From an uncultured Mucilaginibacter sp. (GTDB lineage Bacteria; Bacteroidota; Bacteroidia; Sphingobacteriales; Sphingobacteriaceae): a stretch of DNA of 5,525 nt. Every line of letters begins with the position of its first letter. The first letter of the stretch is position 1. Location of the stretch: assembly GCA_903885865.1 (NCBI GenBank), contig CAISKH010000455.1, forward strand, positions 1 through 5,525, in the 5' to 3' direction. Shown in pieces: positions 5,277 through 5,525 of this stretch. Both the position numbers and the translations under genes were made by a program. A model generated the notes under the pieces. That model ran no database searches and was not told the DNA's origin. It saw only the letters and a list, made by a program, of their open reading frames with translations.

Positions 5277-5525
5277 TGGGTAAGATAACTAACGAAGAGC
5301 TTTTAAAAAGTATCAGCAATAAATTCGAAGGGCAAATAACCGTAGTTGGCGAGCCTTACGGCTTATTGACGCTGGAAACACAGTCCGGAAATATAATCGC
5401 CCTGTTAAGTTATTTAAAAACCGACCCAATCCTTCAATTTATCTACTTAACTGATATTACCGCTATTCATTACCCGGAGCAGGAAAAAGCTATCGGGGTA
5501 ATTTATCATTTGCATAGCCTGGTAA
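5276..5525 (+). CDS. nuoC: NADH-quinone oxidoreductase (complex I) subunit C, N-terminal part (cut by window end)
   Basis: The frame starts at ATG 5276, overlapping the nuoB stop by one base, and stays open for 83 codons to the window edge. NuoC (30-kDa subunit) is a peripheral-arm protein that packs against NuoB and NuoD near the quinone site. The visible part begins MGKITNEELLKSISNKF and shows the family motif order: LLSYLKTD, then FIYLTDITAIHYPEQ (56-70), where family members usually have L.D.TAVDYP, then IGVIYHLHSL (73-82), matching the conserved V.YHL.S strand. The rest of the domain lies beyond the window, so a NuoCD fusion cannot be excluded. Gene order A-B-C supports the assignment. 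Confidence 0.9.
   Translation, partial: MGKITNEELLKSISNKFEGQITVVGEPYGLLTLETQSGNIIALLSYLKTDPILQFIYLTDITAIHYPEQEKAIGVIYHLHSLV

Overview
The window looks like chromosomal DNA of a Bacteroidota bacterium, most likely family Sphingobacteriaceae (Mucilaginibacter/Pedobacter-like). Four things suggest this: the Bacteroidota-type TonB with its N-terminal GRNKAYGAYELRR box and PEFPGG motif; the gene order exbD-tonB-(small membrane protein)-pstS-like-TPR; TAnnTTTG-type -7 promoter boxes instead of sigma70 boxes; and A-rich start regions with no strong Shine-Dalgarno sequences. The genus is inferred and not proven. All real genes are on the + strand.

Left block, 1-4075: the end of a TonB energy-transduction operon. 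It holds the 3' end of an ExbD-type proton-channel subunit (1-263), tonB (309-1130), a 75-residue two-helix membrane protein (1137-1364), a PstS-like periplasmic lipoprotein (1354-2274, overlapping the previous gene by 11 nt) and a secreted 591-residue TPR protein with a proline-rich tail (2300-4075). The block closes with a strong intrinsic terminator at 4079-4110. ExbD and TonB pass proton-motive force to outer-membrane TonB-dependent transporters. The PstS-like and TPR proteins should sit in the same periplasm but have no established role. No pstCAB permease genes are visible, so the PstS-like protein may not be a phosphate importer component. A long perfect RNA hairpin (1155-1193) lies inside the start of the small membrane-protein gene and may set expression of the two halves of the operon.

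Right block, 4111-5525: the start of a respiratory complex I (NADH:quinone oxidoreductase) operon, with nuoA (4137-4508), nuoB (4734-5276) and the 5' part of nuoC (5276 to the window end). The nuoA promoter box is so close to the ATG that the transcript may be leaderless, and its upstream half falls in the terminator of the previous operon. nuoA and nuoB are unusually far apart (225 nt). The gap holds an imperfect palindromic repeat of the dispersed intergenic type, two overlapping 17-bp dyads, and a candidate second promoter for nuoB. nuoB and nuoC overlap by one base (TAATG).

No rRNA, tRNA, CRISPR array, transposase or phage gene was seen. The gene content is ordinary core machinery. The less ordinary parts are the undercharacterised tonB-pstS-TPR association, the hairpin in the small gene and the structured nuoA-nuoB gap.
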